This document shows, piece after piece, positions 1 through 6,458 of a stretch of 6,476 nt of DNA. The number at the start of each line of letters is the position of its first letter. The first letter of the stretch is position 1. The notes under the pieces are model-generated. The model made no database searches and had not been told where the DNA came from. It saw only the letters and a list, made by a program, of their open reading frames with translations. The stretch is taken from positions 1 through 6,476 of the forward strand of contig CAJPNS010000097.1 of NCBI GenBank assembly GCA_905372135.1, written 5' to 3'. The stretch is from Porphyromonadaceae bacterium. Its GTDB lineage: Bacteria; Bacteroidota; Bacteroidia; Bacteroidales; Paludibacteraceae. Position numbers and translations under genes: made by a program.

Positions 1-400
1 GATTGTAACGTGTTTCGTCGTCTTTGGGATTCGATTTGAGCGACTGTTTATAGGCTTCGATACTCTTTTCATATTGCTTTTCTTCCATCAGGGCATTTCC
101 GAGATTATGAAAAGCGGCAGCTATCTGCTTTTTGTTTTTAGTTACAGATGAGGCTTTTACATATTTATCGTATGCTTCGTTGAATTTTTTCTGACGATAC
201 AGTGCGTTTCCGAGATTGAAATTAGCCGAATAGCTATCGGTATTTCGAGATATACCCTCTTCGTATTTCTTTTGAGCTTCGGTAAATTTCTGAGCCTCAT
301 ATAGTTTATTGCCATCTTTTACACTCTTACTCTCTTTTTGAGCATATATATATATGCTGCATAACGATAAAATAATCAATACTTTATATCTCATATTCAT
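1..400 (-). CDS. batC: BatC-like exported TPR protein, N-terminal part (runs off the left edge)
   Basis: This is the 5' part of a gene that leaves the window; 133 full codons are visible. Residues 1-20 form a Sec signal peptide (basic start MNMRYK, hydrophobic core VLIILSLCSIYIY, likely cleavage after Ala20), so the mature protein should be periplasmic. Three TPR-like helix pairs follow, at about residues 27-55, 57-85 and 93-126. The second and third share the motif NLGNAL (62-67 and 99-104), and the third ends in a typical SLKSNPKD turn. In the bat family BatC is a TPR scaffold next to BatB, and the position here fits. The ATG at 398-400 directly abuts the batB stop codon (TAA then ATG, no gap), which points to translational coupling. 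A second ATG two codons downstream (392-394) is an equally possible start. There is no Shine-Dalgarno sequence. Cys14 is not a lipoprotein site because the residues before it do not form a lipobox. The full length, and any C-terminal extension, cannot be seen. Confidence 0.88.
   Translation of the reverse strand, partial: MNMRYKVLIILSLCSIYIYAQKESKSVKDGNKLYEAQKFTEAQKKYEEGISRNTDSYSANFNLGNALYRQKKFNEAYDKYVKASSVTKNKKQIAAAFHNLGNALMEEKQYEKSIEAYKQSLKSNPKDDETRYN
341..358. repeat. 18-bp perfect palindrome with an (AT)6 tract inside the batC signal-peptide region
   Basis: AGCATATATATATATGCT reads the same on both strands, and its centre is six AT units (344-355). It lies in batC codons 15-20 (Ser-Ile-Tyr-Ile-Tyr-Ala), about 40 nt after the start codon. 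In the transcript it could fold into a weak A-U hairpin, and the dinucleotide tract could slip during replication and shift the frame. Both are possibilities only; the run is short and may simply reflect AT-biased codon choice for Ile-Tyr repeats. Confidence 0.5.
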
Positions 401-1423
401 TTATTTTTTTTCAAAAATATTGATACGGCTAAGTCTCTTATTTTTACGACGTAGCATAAAATATTCTATTAACAATAAAAACAATGCCAACCAGACGGGA
501 ATATAAAATTTATCGTCGTAGTCGTCGGATACGGAGTAAAACTCTCCTTTTTGCATCTTGTCTATCTCTTTTTCGAGAGTTCTTATAACAGTACTTGAGT
601 TGCTGGCTCTCAGATATATACCGTTACCTGCAGAAGCTATTTGTCGTCCGAGATCTTCGTTGAGTTTCGATACTATTACATTGCCGTTTTTGTCTTTCAT
701 ATAGTCCATTGTCCCCGCTATCGGTATGGGGCTGCCATTAGGATTGCCCACACCTATCACATTGACAGATATGTTTTTATCGGCTGCCGTCTTTGCTGCT
801 TCTACCGCATTGTCTTCGTGGTTTTCGGCGTCGGTGATGAGAAATATTGCTCTGTCTTGTTGTTTTGTCTTGTCAAACGACTGAACAGCAAGGTCTATCG
901 CAGAGCCGATGGCAGTTCCTTGTCGCTGTATGAGTTCCGGTTTTATGGTTTTCAGAAACATTTTCGCACTAACATTGTCGGACGTTATTGGCATCTGTAT
1001 GAAAGCGTCGCCGGCAAAGACTATAAGTCCGGTCTTATCGTTTGTAAGTCTGTCGATTAGCTGCGAGAGCAACATCTTCGAATATTCGAGGCGGTTTGGA
1101 GCAATGTCTTCGGTAAGCATTGAGTTTGAGATATCGAGTACAAGCATAGCTTCGATACCGTGTCGGCGTACCTTCTCTTGCTTTTTTAGCATTTGTGGGC
1201 GAGCTAATGCTAATATCATCAGTATCAATACTATCATCGACAAGCCAAACTTTACATGCGGGCGATATTTCGATACATTCGGCATAAGTGTTTCGAGTGT
1301 TGCCATATTACCAAACAATCTGAATCGCTTACGTTGACGTACTTGTACGAAAATATATAACCCAATTAGTATTGGGATGATTATCAATAAATAGAGAAAT
1401 TTAGGGGCTGCAAAGATGAACAT
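401..1423 (-). CDS. batB: BatB: membrane-anchored VWA-domain protein
   Basis: A 340-residue protein with the BatA/BatB layout. There are two N-terminal membrane segments (about residues 9-27 and 58-75, the second ending in LARPQ), a VWA domain (about 90-285) and a C-terminal membrane segment (about 307-324) followed by the basic tail RRKNKR. The MIDAS metal site looks complete: DISNS at 97-101, Thr170 in GTAIG, and Asp198 in LITDAENHED. VWA domains with an intact MIDAS bind a divalent cation and protein partners; in this family the partner is not established. By the positive-inside rule the VWA domain should lie in the periplasm, consistent with pairing to exported BatC, but this is inferred. 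The gene lies 15 bp after batA and touches batC, so all three are probably co-transcribed. It is separated from its paralogue BatA by the ENHED motif after the last MIDAS Asp and by its place just before the TPR gene. Its length is normal for the family and no defect is seen. Confidence 0.93.
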   Translation of the reverse strand: MFIFAAPKFLYLLIIIPILIGLYIFVQVRQRKRFRLFGNMATLETLMPNVSKYRPHVKFGLSMIVLILMILALARPQMLKKQEKVRRHGIEAMLVLDISNSMLTEDIAPNRLEYSKMLLSQLIDRLTNDKTGLIVFAGDAFIQMPITSDNVSAKMFLKTIKPELIQRQGTAIGSAIDLAVQSFDKTKQQDRAIFLITDAENHEDNAVEAAKTAADKNISVNVIGVGNPNGSPIPIAGTMDYMKDKNGNVIVSKLNEDLGRQIASAGNGIYLRASNSSTVIRTLEKEIDKMQKGEFYSVSDDYDDKFYIPVWLALFLLLIEYFMLRRKNKRLSRINIFEKK

Positions 1424-1438
1424 TTTTTTCTGATAACT

Positions 1439-2419
1439 TTAAGGTAATCTTCTAAGTACAAATATATTGATGAAAATATCTAACAACAATATACCGAATG
1501 CTATAAGTAAAAAAGGCGTATATTGCTCATACCGACGGCTATAGTTCTCGGTTTTGAGCTTGGTTTTCTCCATCTTATCTATTTCGGAATATATCTGCTT
1601 CAGAGAGTTGGTGTTGGTAGCTCTAAAATATTTGCCACCAGTAGTATTAGCTATTTTTTGGAGTGTGTTTTCGTCGATAACTACTTCTGCCTCAGTATAG
1701 TGTATGTTCCCGAACGGATCGAGTACCGGCACTTGTGCCATTCCTCTCGTACCGACACCTATCGTATAGACTCTGATACCGAAACTTTGTGCTATCTCGG
1801 CAGCCGAGATGGGAGCAATATCGCCCGTGTTGTTGGTACCGTCTGTAAGTAAGATGATTACCTTCGATTTGCCTTGTGCATTTTTGATGCGATTTATAGC
1901 TGTAGCCAGTCCCAATCCTATTGCGGTACCGTCTTCGATAATACCGAAATCGACTTTTTTAAACAGGTTGACCAATGCCGCATGATTGCTTGTGATTGGA
2001 CACTGAGTGAAACTCTCGCCGGCAAAGACCACAAGCCCAAAGTTGTCGTTAGGGCGCGAGAGTATAAACTCTATGCCGACGTCTTTTGCCGCCTCCAATC
2101 GGTTGGGCGATAAGTCGCGTGCCAACATTGAACCGGATATGTCCATAGCAATCACTATGTTGATACCCTCAGTGGTGGAGTTGCTATAGCTGTCTGAGGT
2201 CTGCGGACGAGCCAAAACTATTATCAGCAACACCACGATTATCAACGTGAAAGGAAAATAATACAGCCATATTTTACGAGTCTTCGGTATATTATCGAAC
2301 GATTTTGTCGACGATACCTGCAGACTTGCATCATTCCTATTAGCTCTCAATATCAGCCAGATAGCTATAGGTATCAAGAGTAGTAGCAGCCAGAAGTATT
2401 GTGGGTTTAAATATGTCAT
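1439..2419 (-). CDS. batA: BatA: membrane-anchored VWA-domain protein
   Basis: A 326-residue VWA protein paralogous to the following batB. The N-terminal segment (NPQYFWLLLLLIPIAIWLIL, residues 5-24) and a second one (about 52-70, ending LARPQ) are followed by a VWA domain (about 85-280). A C-terminal membrane segment (about 301-321) ends in the short tail LRRLP. The MIDAS residues are all present: DISGS at 93-97, Thr165 in DGTAIG and Asp193 in LLTDGTNNTGD. The DGTNNTG form after the last Asp is typical of BatA. The likely role is a cation-dependent protein-binding subunit of the MoxR/Bat membrane assembly, probably forming a pair with BatB; this is family knowledge and inference, not something the sequence proves. 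The ATG at 2417-2419 is the only sensible start, because the hydrophobic segment begins right after it. A 28-bp A/T-rich gap without a Shine-Dalgarno motif separates it from the upstream gene. Confidence 0.94.
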   Translation of the reverse strand: MTYLNPQYFWLLLLLIPIAIWLILRANRNDASLQVSSTKSFDNIPKTRKIWLYYFPFTLIIVVLLIIVLARPQTSDSYSNSTTEGINIVIAMDISGSMLARDLSPNRLEAAKDVGIEFILSRPNDNFGLVVFAGESFTQCPITSNHAALVNLFKKVDFGIIEDGTAIGLGLATAINRIKNAQGKSKVIILLTDGTNNTGDIAPISAAEIAQSFGIRVYTIGVGTRGMAQVPVLDPFGNIHYTEAEVVIDENTLQKIANTTGGKYFRATNTNSLKQIYSEIDKMEKTKLKTENYSRRYEQYTPFLLIAFGILLLDIFINIFVLRRLP

Positions 2420-2447
2420 ATTATTTGTGAGCTATCAATTAAACAGT

Positions 2448-3410
2448 TTATATTGTGGTGTTTAGCTGTTCGGAAGTGGTTTGGTTCTCTTTAGTGATAT
2501 CGACAAATTCCACCGCATTTTTTAGCGTATCTGTATGCATATTGAAGTCGGGTACTAACTTCGCAAATTTCACCATATCCGAAGTATCGAATATTCGCGA
2601 TAGGAGGTTAAGTGCGTTAGGATAAGTCTTTTGTATGAACGACAAACTATCTACAATCTCCGACGAGGTGCGTTCGAAGGTGACAACCCCGAAACGAGCC
2701 TCGATGTACTCACGAAGAACATCGGTAACGTCTGTATAATACTCTTTTAGCTTGCCTGCTTGCCAGATTTTCTCGCGACGAATTATTTCCAATTTCTCCA
2801 AAGCTATCTCGTCGCAGGTTTTCACTACTTCAGGACGTTTCTCTATTGTCTGAGTTTGTAACTTTTTCTTTTTTATATACCGTTTTACTAATATGTATAT
2901 AACCAGTAAGATAGCTGCCGTAAGTACCACGATTAATATTTTTACTATCACAGAACGCCAATCTATCGGAGCGTCTACGATTGGTTTGATGTCGGCTATG
3001 GCTATTTCTTGCGATGTAGTGTCTATCGGTACAGTCAATACCTTGAGCGATAGCGAATAACTATATATAGTATCGCCGTTAGCTACGAATGGGAACTCGG
3101 GTATATAGTAAAGTGCCGAATCGAATGAGGTTATCAAATAGTTGTGTCTGACAGTTATATAGCCGTCTTTACTTACAATAGTATCTATAGAACTGCCAAT
3201 TATCTCTATACCTTTGGTAATAGTATCTTTAAATACGGGAGTAATTACTTTTAAATCAGGTTTTTGCGATATGCTGAAAGTGATATTGCACTGCTGTCCT
3301 ATATAAATGATTGTAGAATCGATTTGAGCGTCTACCTGGAAGCTTTGTGCAGATACTCTAATAGATATTAGTGAGAGTATGATAAGAGTAATATATCCTT
3401 TGCTTTTCAT
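2448..3410 (-). CDS. BatD/DUF4381-like single-pass membrane protein of the bat operon
   Basis: A 320-residue protein counted from the ATG at 3408-3410. Frame extension to 3416 would need a TTG codon two codons earlier; the ATG start gives a clean signal peptide (MKSKGYITLIILSLISIRVSAQ, cleavage after Ala21), so I prefer it. Residues 22-150 are a beta-rich exported region, with QVDAQIDSTIIYIGQQCNI resembling the start of BatD-type domains. One membrane helix covers about 153-175 and is followed by the stop-transfer run KRYIKKKK. The cytoplasmic part (about 176-320) is helical and carries the DUF4381-like stretch LKEYYTDVTDVLREYIEARF (221-240), then FERTSSEIVDSL. It thus joins the outer side of the membrane, where BatA, BatB and BatC are expected, to the cytosol, where MoxR and DUF58 act. 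A coupling role is my inference. It lies 26 bp after the DUF58 gene. The orthologue is usually left as hypothetical or BatD-like in Bacteroidetes, so I give no symbol. Confidence 0.82.
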   Translation of the reverse strand: MKSKGYITLIILSLISIRVSAQSFQVDAQIDSTIIYIGQQCNITFSISQKPDLKVITPVFKDTITKGIEIIGSSIDTIVSKDGYITVRHNYLITSFDSALYYIPEFPFVANGDTIYSYSLSLKVLTVPIDTTSQEIAIADIKPIVDAPIDWRSVIVKILIVVLTAAILLVIYILVKRYIKKKKLQTQTIEKRPEVVKTCDEIALEKLEIIRREKIWQAGKLKEYYTDVTDVLREYIEARFGVVTFERTSSEIVDSLSFIQKTYPNALNLLSRIFDTSDMVKFAKLVPDFNMHTDTLKNAVEFVDITKENQTTSEQLNTTI

Positions 3411-3436
3411 AATCAAAAGATTATAGTTTGTTTCTA

Positions 3437-4315
3437 TTATTTGAGAGTCGTTTTTTTACGAAATAGTCCCAGAAGTATTTTTACGTAATCTTGCTTGACT
3501 TCAATGTCTACCGATTCTATACCGGCTTTTATCATTATTTGCTGCGAAACGAGCGATGTCTCGTCCCAATGATTTTTATAGAGCATACGCACCTTTTTCG
3601 ACGAAGTATTGACCCACATTCGCTTTTCGGTCTCGGGGTCTTTGAGTTTTATCAGCCCCACATCCGGTATCTCGCGGTCGCGTTGGTCATAGACTCTGAG
3701 CCTTATTATCTCGTGTTTGCGGTTGGCTATGACGGCAGCATCGTTGTAGTTGTTAGGAGCGATGAAATCTGAGAGCACAAACGCAGTACAACGTTTTTTG
3801 ATCACATTGGTCAAGTATTTGAGTACCACCTCTATGTCGGTACTATTGCTTGCGGGTTTAAAGTCTATCAGCTCTCTGATGATATACAGCACGTGCTTAC
3901 GCCCTTTCTGCGGCGGGATAAACTTCTCTATTTTGTCCGAAAAGAATATTACGCCGACCTTGTCGTTGTTCTGTATCGTCGAAAACGCCAAAGTAGCAGC
4001 TATCTCATTGATAATGTCGCGTTTGAGCTGCTCGCCTGAGCCGAATAGATTACTCTTCGACACATCGACCAAAAGCATAACGGTAAGTTCACGCTCTTCT
4101 TCGTAAACCTTTATGTATGGGCGTCTGTATCTGGCGGTAACGTTCCAGTCGATAAAGCGTACTTCGTCGCCGTACTGATATTCACGCACTTCCGAAAACG
4201 ACATACCTCTCCCCTTGAAAGCCGTATGATACTCGCCCGCAAAGATATTGTTCGATATTCGTCGAGTCTTTATCTCTATACGGCGTACCTTTTTAATCAA
4301 CTCGTTGGATTCCAT
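3437..4315 (-). CDS. DUF58-domain protein (MoxR-associated, VWA-like)
   Basis: A 292-residue soluble protein with no membrane segment or signal peptide, so it is cytosolic. The DUF58 signature is clear: GRGMSFSEVREYQYGDEVR (residues 36-54) followed by FIDWNVTAR (55-62 region). A VWA-like fold follows. It has DVSKS (84-88) in the DxSxS position, Thr159 in NSTD and Asp183 in LSDFIAP, so a metal site is possible although the sequence is otherwise divergent from true VWA domains. DUF58 proteins are almost always encoded beside moxR and are thought to act with the ATPase, but their biochemical activity is not known. The Bacteroidetes bat form is the short type, without the N-terminal membrane hairpin found in many DUF58 proteins. 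The gene follows moxR by 49 bp without a terminator, so both should be on one transcript. The ATG at 4313-4315 opens directly into a charged helix (ELIKKVRRIEIKTRR). Confidence 0.93.
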   Translation of the reverse strand: MESNELIKKVRRIEIKTRRISNNIFAGEYHTAFKGRGMSFSEVREYQYGDEVRFIDWNVTARYRRPYIKVYEEERELTVMLLVDVSKSNLFGSGEQLKRDIINEIAATLAFSTIQNNDKVGVIFFSDKIEKFIPPQKGRKHVLYIIRELIDFKPASNSTDIEVVLKYLTNVIKKRCTAFVLSDFIAPNNYNDAAVIANRKHEIIRLRVYDQRDREIPDVGLIKLKDPETEKRMWVNTSSKKVRMLYKNHWDETSLVSQQIMIKAGIESVDIEVKQDYVKILLGLFRKKTTLK

Positions 4316-4364
4316 ATTGCCGACAAGCTAAAAGTTTTTAATATACCGCCATAGCACCCGACAA

Positions 4365-5360
4365 TTAAGGCACTTCTATGGCATTCAGAATATCGTTGAT
4401 AATCTCCTCCGATGTCATCGAATTGGCTTCTGCTTCGTACGAAAGCCCTATTCTGTGGCGCAATACATCGTGAGCCACCGCTCTGATATCTTCGGGGATT
4501 ACATAGCCGCGACGTTTGATAAACGCATAAGCTTTGGCTGCCAAAGCCATATTTATAGATGCACGGGGCGAGGCTCCGTACGAAATCATACCTTTCAGTT
4601 TCTTGAGTCCAAACTCTTCGGGGAAACGCGTAGCGAAAACAATATCAACGATATATCGTTCTATTTTTTCGTCCATATAAACGCTTTTTACCAACTTACG
4701 AGCCTCTATTATTTCGCTCGTGGATACTACGGGTTTTATAGCTTCACGCTCCCATTCGAGGTTTTGACGTATTATCTGTTGTTCTTCTTCTTTCTTCGGG
4801 TAATTTACTATCACCTTCAACATAAATCTATCTACCTGAGCCTCAGGCAGCGGGTATGTGCCCTCCTGCTCTATCGGGTTCTGGGTTGCCATCACCAAGA
4901 ACGGCGAAGGCAGCTTGAACGTATCGTCGCCGATAGAAACTTGTTTCTCCTGCATCGCTTCGAGCAAAGCACTCTGCACTTTTGCCGGAGCACGGTTGAT
5001 TTCGTCGGCAAGGATAAAGTTGGAGAAAACGGGACCTCTCTTCACGGTAAACTCCTCATTCTTTTGGTTATAAATGAGTGTTCCGACCACATCGGCAGGC
5101 AACAAATCGGGCGTAAACTGTATGCGTTTGAAATCGGCATCGAGCAACTGCGCCAATGTCTTGATAGCTAATGTTTTTGCCAATCCGGGGACACCCTCAA
5201 GCAAGATATGCCCGTCGGAGAGCAGACCTATCAACAGAGAATCAATGAGGTGTTTCTGCCCCACAATGTTGCGATTCATCCCCATCACAACGGTATCCAC
5301 AAAGGCACTGTGGCGTTCGATGCGTTCGTTCAACTCTCTTATATCGATACTTTGACCCAT
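4365..5360 (-). CDS. moxR: MoxR-family AAA+ ATPase
   Basis: A 331-residue AAA+ ATPase of the usual MoxR length; cytosolic, with no signal peptide. Walker A is GVPGLAKT (residues 56-63, Lys62), Walker B is FILADEINRAP (115-125, Asp119/Glu120), sensor 1 is Asn161 in MATQNPIEQEGTYPLPEAQ, the likely arginine finger is Arg178 in VDRFM, and sensor 2 is Arg266 in YGASPRA. All key residues are intact, so it should bind and hydrolyse ATP, probably as a hexameric ring. MoxR proteins are seen as chaperone-like ATPases that act on or with VWA partners; here the candidates are the DUF58 protein, BatA and BatB encoded just downstream. It is the first gene of the bat operon, preceded by a recognisable promoter and an approximately 80-nt leader. 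The ATG at 5358-5360 fits the family start (a helix before NIVGQ). Confidence 0.96.
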   Translation of the reverse strand: MGQSIDIRELNERIERHSAFVDTVVMGMNRNIVGQKHLIDSLLIGLLSDGHILLEGVPGLAKTLAIKTLAQLLDADFKRIQFTPDLLPADVVGTLIYNQKNEEFTVKRGPVFSNFILADEINRAPAKVQSALLEAMQEKQVSIGDDTFKLPSPFLVMATQNPIEQEGTYPLPEAQVDRFMLKVIVNYPKKEEEQQIIRQNLEWEREAIKPVVSTSEIIEARKLVKSVYMDEKIERYIVDIVFATRFPEEFGLKKLKGMISYGASPRASINMALAAKAYAFIKRRGYVIPEDIRAVAHDVLRHRIGLSYEAEANSMTSEEIINDILNAIEVP

Positions 5361-5447
5361 AAACTTTTGATTATTATATAATTAATGATGTGTTGTATAA
5401 GTGTTAATTTATTGCTTGAGCTATACTTTTAAATAATATCTCAGTTG
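5361..5447 (-). other. 5' leader of the moxR-bat transcript
   Basis: This is the predicted untranslated leader between the promoter and the moxR start. It is very A/T-rich, has no Shine-Dalgarno motif ahead of the ATG (the last bases are ATCAAAAGTTT), and contains only a short A/T palindrome (ATTATATAAT, 5373-5382). A-rich, unstructured leaders are usual for Bacteroidetes genes. I see no small open reading frame or conserved RNA structure here. Confidence 0.4.
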
Positions 5448-5476
5448 CAAAAGTAGTCATTTTAACTTAAAACAAA
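5448..5476 (-). promoter_or_regulatory. Bacteroidetes-type promoter for the moxR-bat operon
   Basis: Reading the minus strand, TTTG (5476-5473) is followed after 17 nt by TACTTTTG (5455-5448). The second element matches the Bacteroidetes -7 consensus TAnnTTTG exactly, and TTTG matches the -33 element, although the spacing is slightly short. Transcription would start near 5440, giving an A/T-rich leader of about 80 nt before the moxR ATG. It lies between the terminator of the preceding gene and moxR, where a promoter is needed. No operator or riboswitch could be recognised around it. Confidence 0.6.
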
Positions 5477-5535
5477 GACTTTTGCCCCACTAATTTTTCG
5501 AATTTACGAATATTTAACACCGATAGCGTTTTTAT

Positions 5536-5570
5536 AAAAAATCTCCTATAGGAACATGTCGAATAGGAGA
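5536..5570 (-). terminator. Rho-independent terminator of the TonB_C-META gene
   Basis: On the minus strand an 8-bp perfect stem (TCTCCTAT at 5570-5563 and ATAGGAGA at 5549-5542) encloses a 13-nt loop and is followed at once by six T residues (5541-5536). The structure begins about 30 bp after the stop codon at 5601. The stem is only moderately G+C-rich and the loop is long, so the hairpin may be weak. On the plus strand no T-tract follows the stem, so it acts in one direction only. It separates the upstream gene from the bat operon. Confidence 0.68.
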
Positions 5571-5600
5571 ATATATGTAACTGCTATACACAGATTTATT

Positions 5601-6458
5601 TTATTTTTTCTTTTTCAAAGGTTCGGACTCGAAAGTAGCCAATGGTACAAAACGGTTTTTTTCTTCTCTGCCTATCTGCAAATATCCCTCTTTTGTGATG
5701 CGATACTCTTTTGTGTTCTTGAACACGCTGAGCACGTCTCCATCGATTACTTTTACTTTTTTGCCTTTACATTTCTTTTTGCTTACCTCGATTTTCGAGA
5801 ATGTCAACTTCCAATTTTTCATATTCCAGTTGTATCGAGCTGCAAAATCGGCACAAGAAGCGTTACCCTCCAGGATTCTTCTTTTCTTTTTGTCTATCGA
5901 GAGGATAAAATACGGCTGATGAGGTACGTTTTCGGGTATGTCCTTAGATTCCAGCTGTATAAGTTTCCATCTTTTGTCTGTAAGTACGTATTGTTCGTAC
6001 GTGAGCTCTTCGGACGAAGGTTTGTAGTCGTACTTGAGTTGTTTGGTTTTAAACGATATAGGTATTGAGGCAAAACCGTTTACGCTTTTACCTTTCTGTT
6101 GTGCCGGTATCCACAAAGGCATCTTTTTTACAGCCTCTATAGCGGCATCGTTGCATTCGGGAGTAAGCCCTTGTTGTACGCTCGGACCTTTGATATTACC
6201 TTCTTTATCGACGAAAAAATGTACTATAACACGACCGCTGACATTATTGTCGATAGCACTCTGGGGCACTACCAATACCGAATCTAAGAAGGCAAACATA
6301 GCCTCTTCGCCACCAACATACTGAGGGGGAGTGATATCGGACGGACTGAATACAGAACGATTGTCTGAATTTTCTACCGTATCGTTTTGAGAATAAGCAC
6401 ACAACGATACTGTCGCCCCCAGTAGGATAAATCCTAAATTTAAAAACAATTTTTTCAT
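5601..6458 (-). CDS. Secreted TonB_C-domain protein with a C-terminal META/HslJ-like domain
   Basis: A 285-residue exported protein. Residues 1-24 form a signal peptide (MKKLFLNLGFILLG..., likely cleavage after AYS at 21-23). Residues about 45-137 are a TonB C-terminal domain of the Bacteroidetes type: PPQYVGGEEAMFAFL (44-58), SGRVIVHFFVDKEGNIKG (74-91), then AAIEAVKKMPLWIPAQQ and a closing IPISF. It lacks the long N-terminal anchor and the proline-rich linker of a true TonB, so it is not expected to energise outer-membrane transporters. Residues about 155-275 resemble a META (HslJ-like) domain: RWKLIQL (163-169), the core EGNASCADFAARY (197-209), LTFSKIEVSKKKC (218-230) and a final YRITKEGYLQI. 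Cys202 and Cys230 sit where META proteins have their conserved cysteines. The META call is from motif memory and is less certain than TonB_C. Function unknown; an envelope or stress role is a guess. The next gene is a separate unit, because a terminator follows. Cys20 is not in a lipobox. Confidence 0.8.
   Translation of the reverse strand: MKKLFLNLGFILLGATVSLCAYSQNDTVENSDNRSVFSPSDITPPQYVGGEEAMFAFLDSVLVVPQSAIDNNVSGRVIVHFFVDKEGNIKGPSVQQGLTPECNDAAIEAVKKMPLWIPAQQKGKSVNGFASIPISFKTKQLKYDYKPSSEELTYEQYVLTDKRWKLIQLESKDIPENVPHQPYFILSIDKKKRRILEGNASCADFAARYNWNMKNWKLTFSKIEVSKKKCKGKKVKVIDGDVLSVFKNTKEYRITKEGYLQIGREEKNRFVPLATFESEPLKKKK

Noticed and set aside
641..1337. Overlapping plus-strand frames of about 140 codons antisense to batB
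   Set aside because: batB has full VWA motifs on the minus strand; the plus-strand translations show no domain.
4455..5171. Plus-strand open frame of 238 codons antisense to moxR
   Set aside because: It lies wholly inside the well-supported moxR gene, its translation resembles no family (rich in His, Tyr, Phe and Arg), and it has no promoter or leader. It is a shadow of the coding strand.
5373..5382. ATTATATAAT palindrome in the moxR leader as an operator
   Set aside because: It is a short pure A/T palindrome in a very A/T-rich leader, expected by chance; no second copy was seen.
5497..5511. TTCG/CGAA inverted repeat upstream of the moxR promoter
   Set aside because: A 4-bp stem is too short to support an operator or RNA structure.
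5556..6068. Plus-strand open frame of 170 codons antisense to the TonB_C-META gene
   Set aside because: Its Phe/Tyr-rich translation is the antisense of Lys/Glu-rich codons, and the opposite strand encodes recognisable domains.
5601..6458. The upstream gene as a true energy-transducing TonB
   Set aside because: It has a cleavable signal peptide instead of a stable N-terminal anchor, no proline-rich linker, and about 145 extra residues after the TonB_C domain. No exbB/exbD genes are adjacent.
6393..6458. Lipoprotein signal at Cys20 of the TonB_C-META protein, and likewise at Cys14 of BatC
   Set aside because: The residues before the cysteines (VSL-C and LSL-C) lack the small residue at -1 that a lipobox needs; both look like ordinary signal peptidase I substrates.
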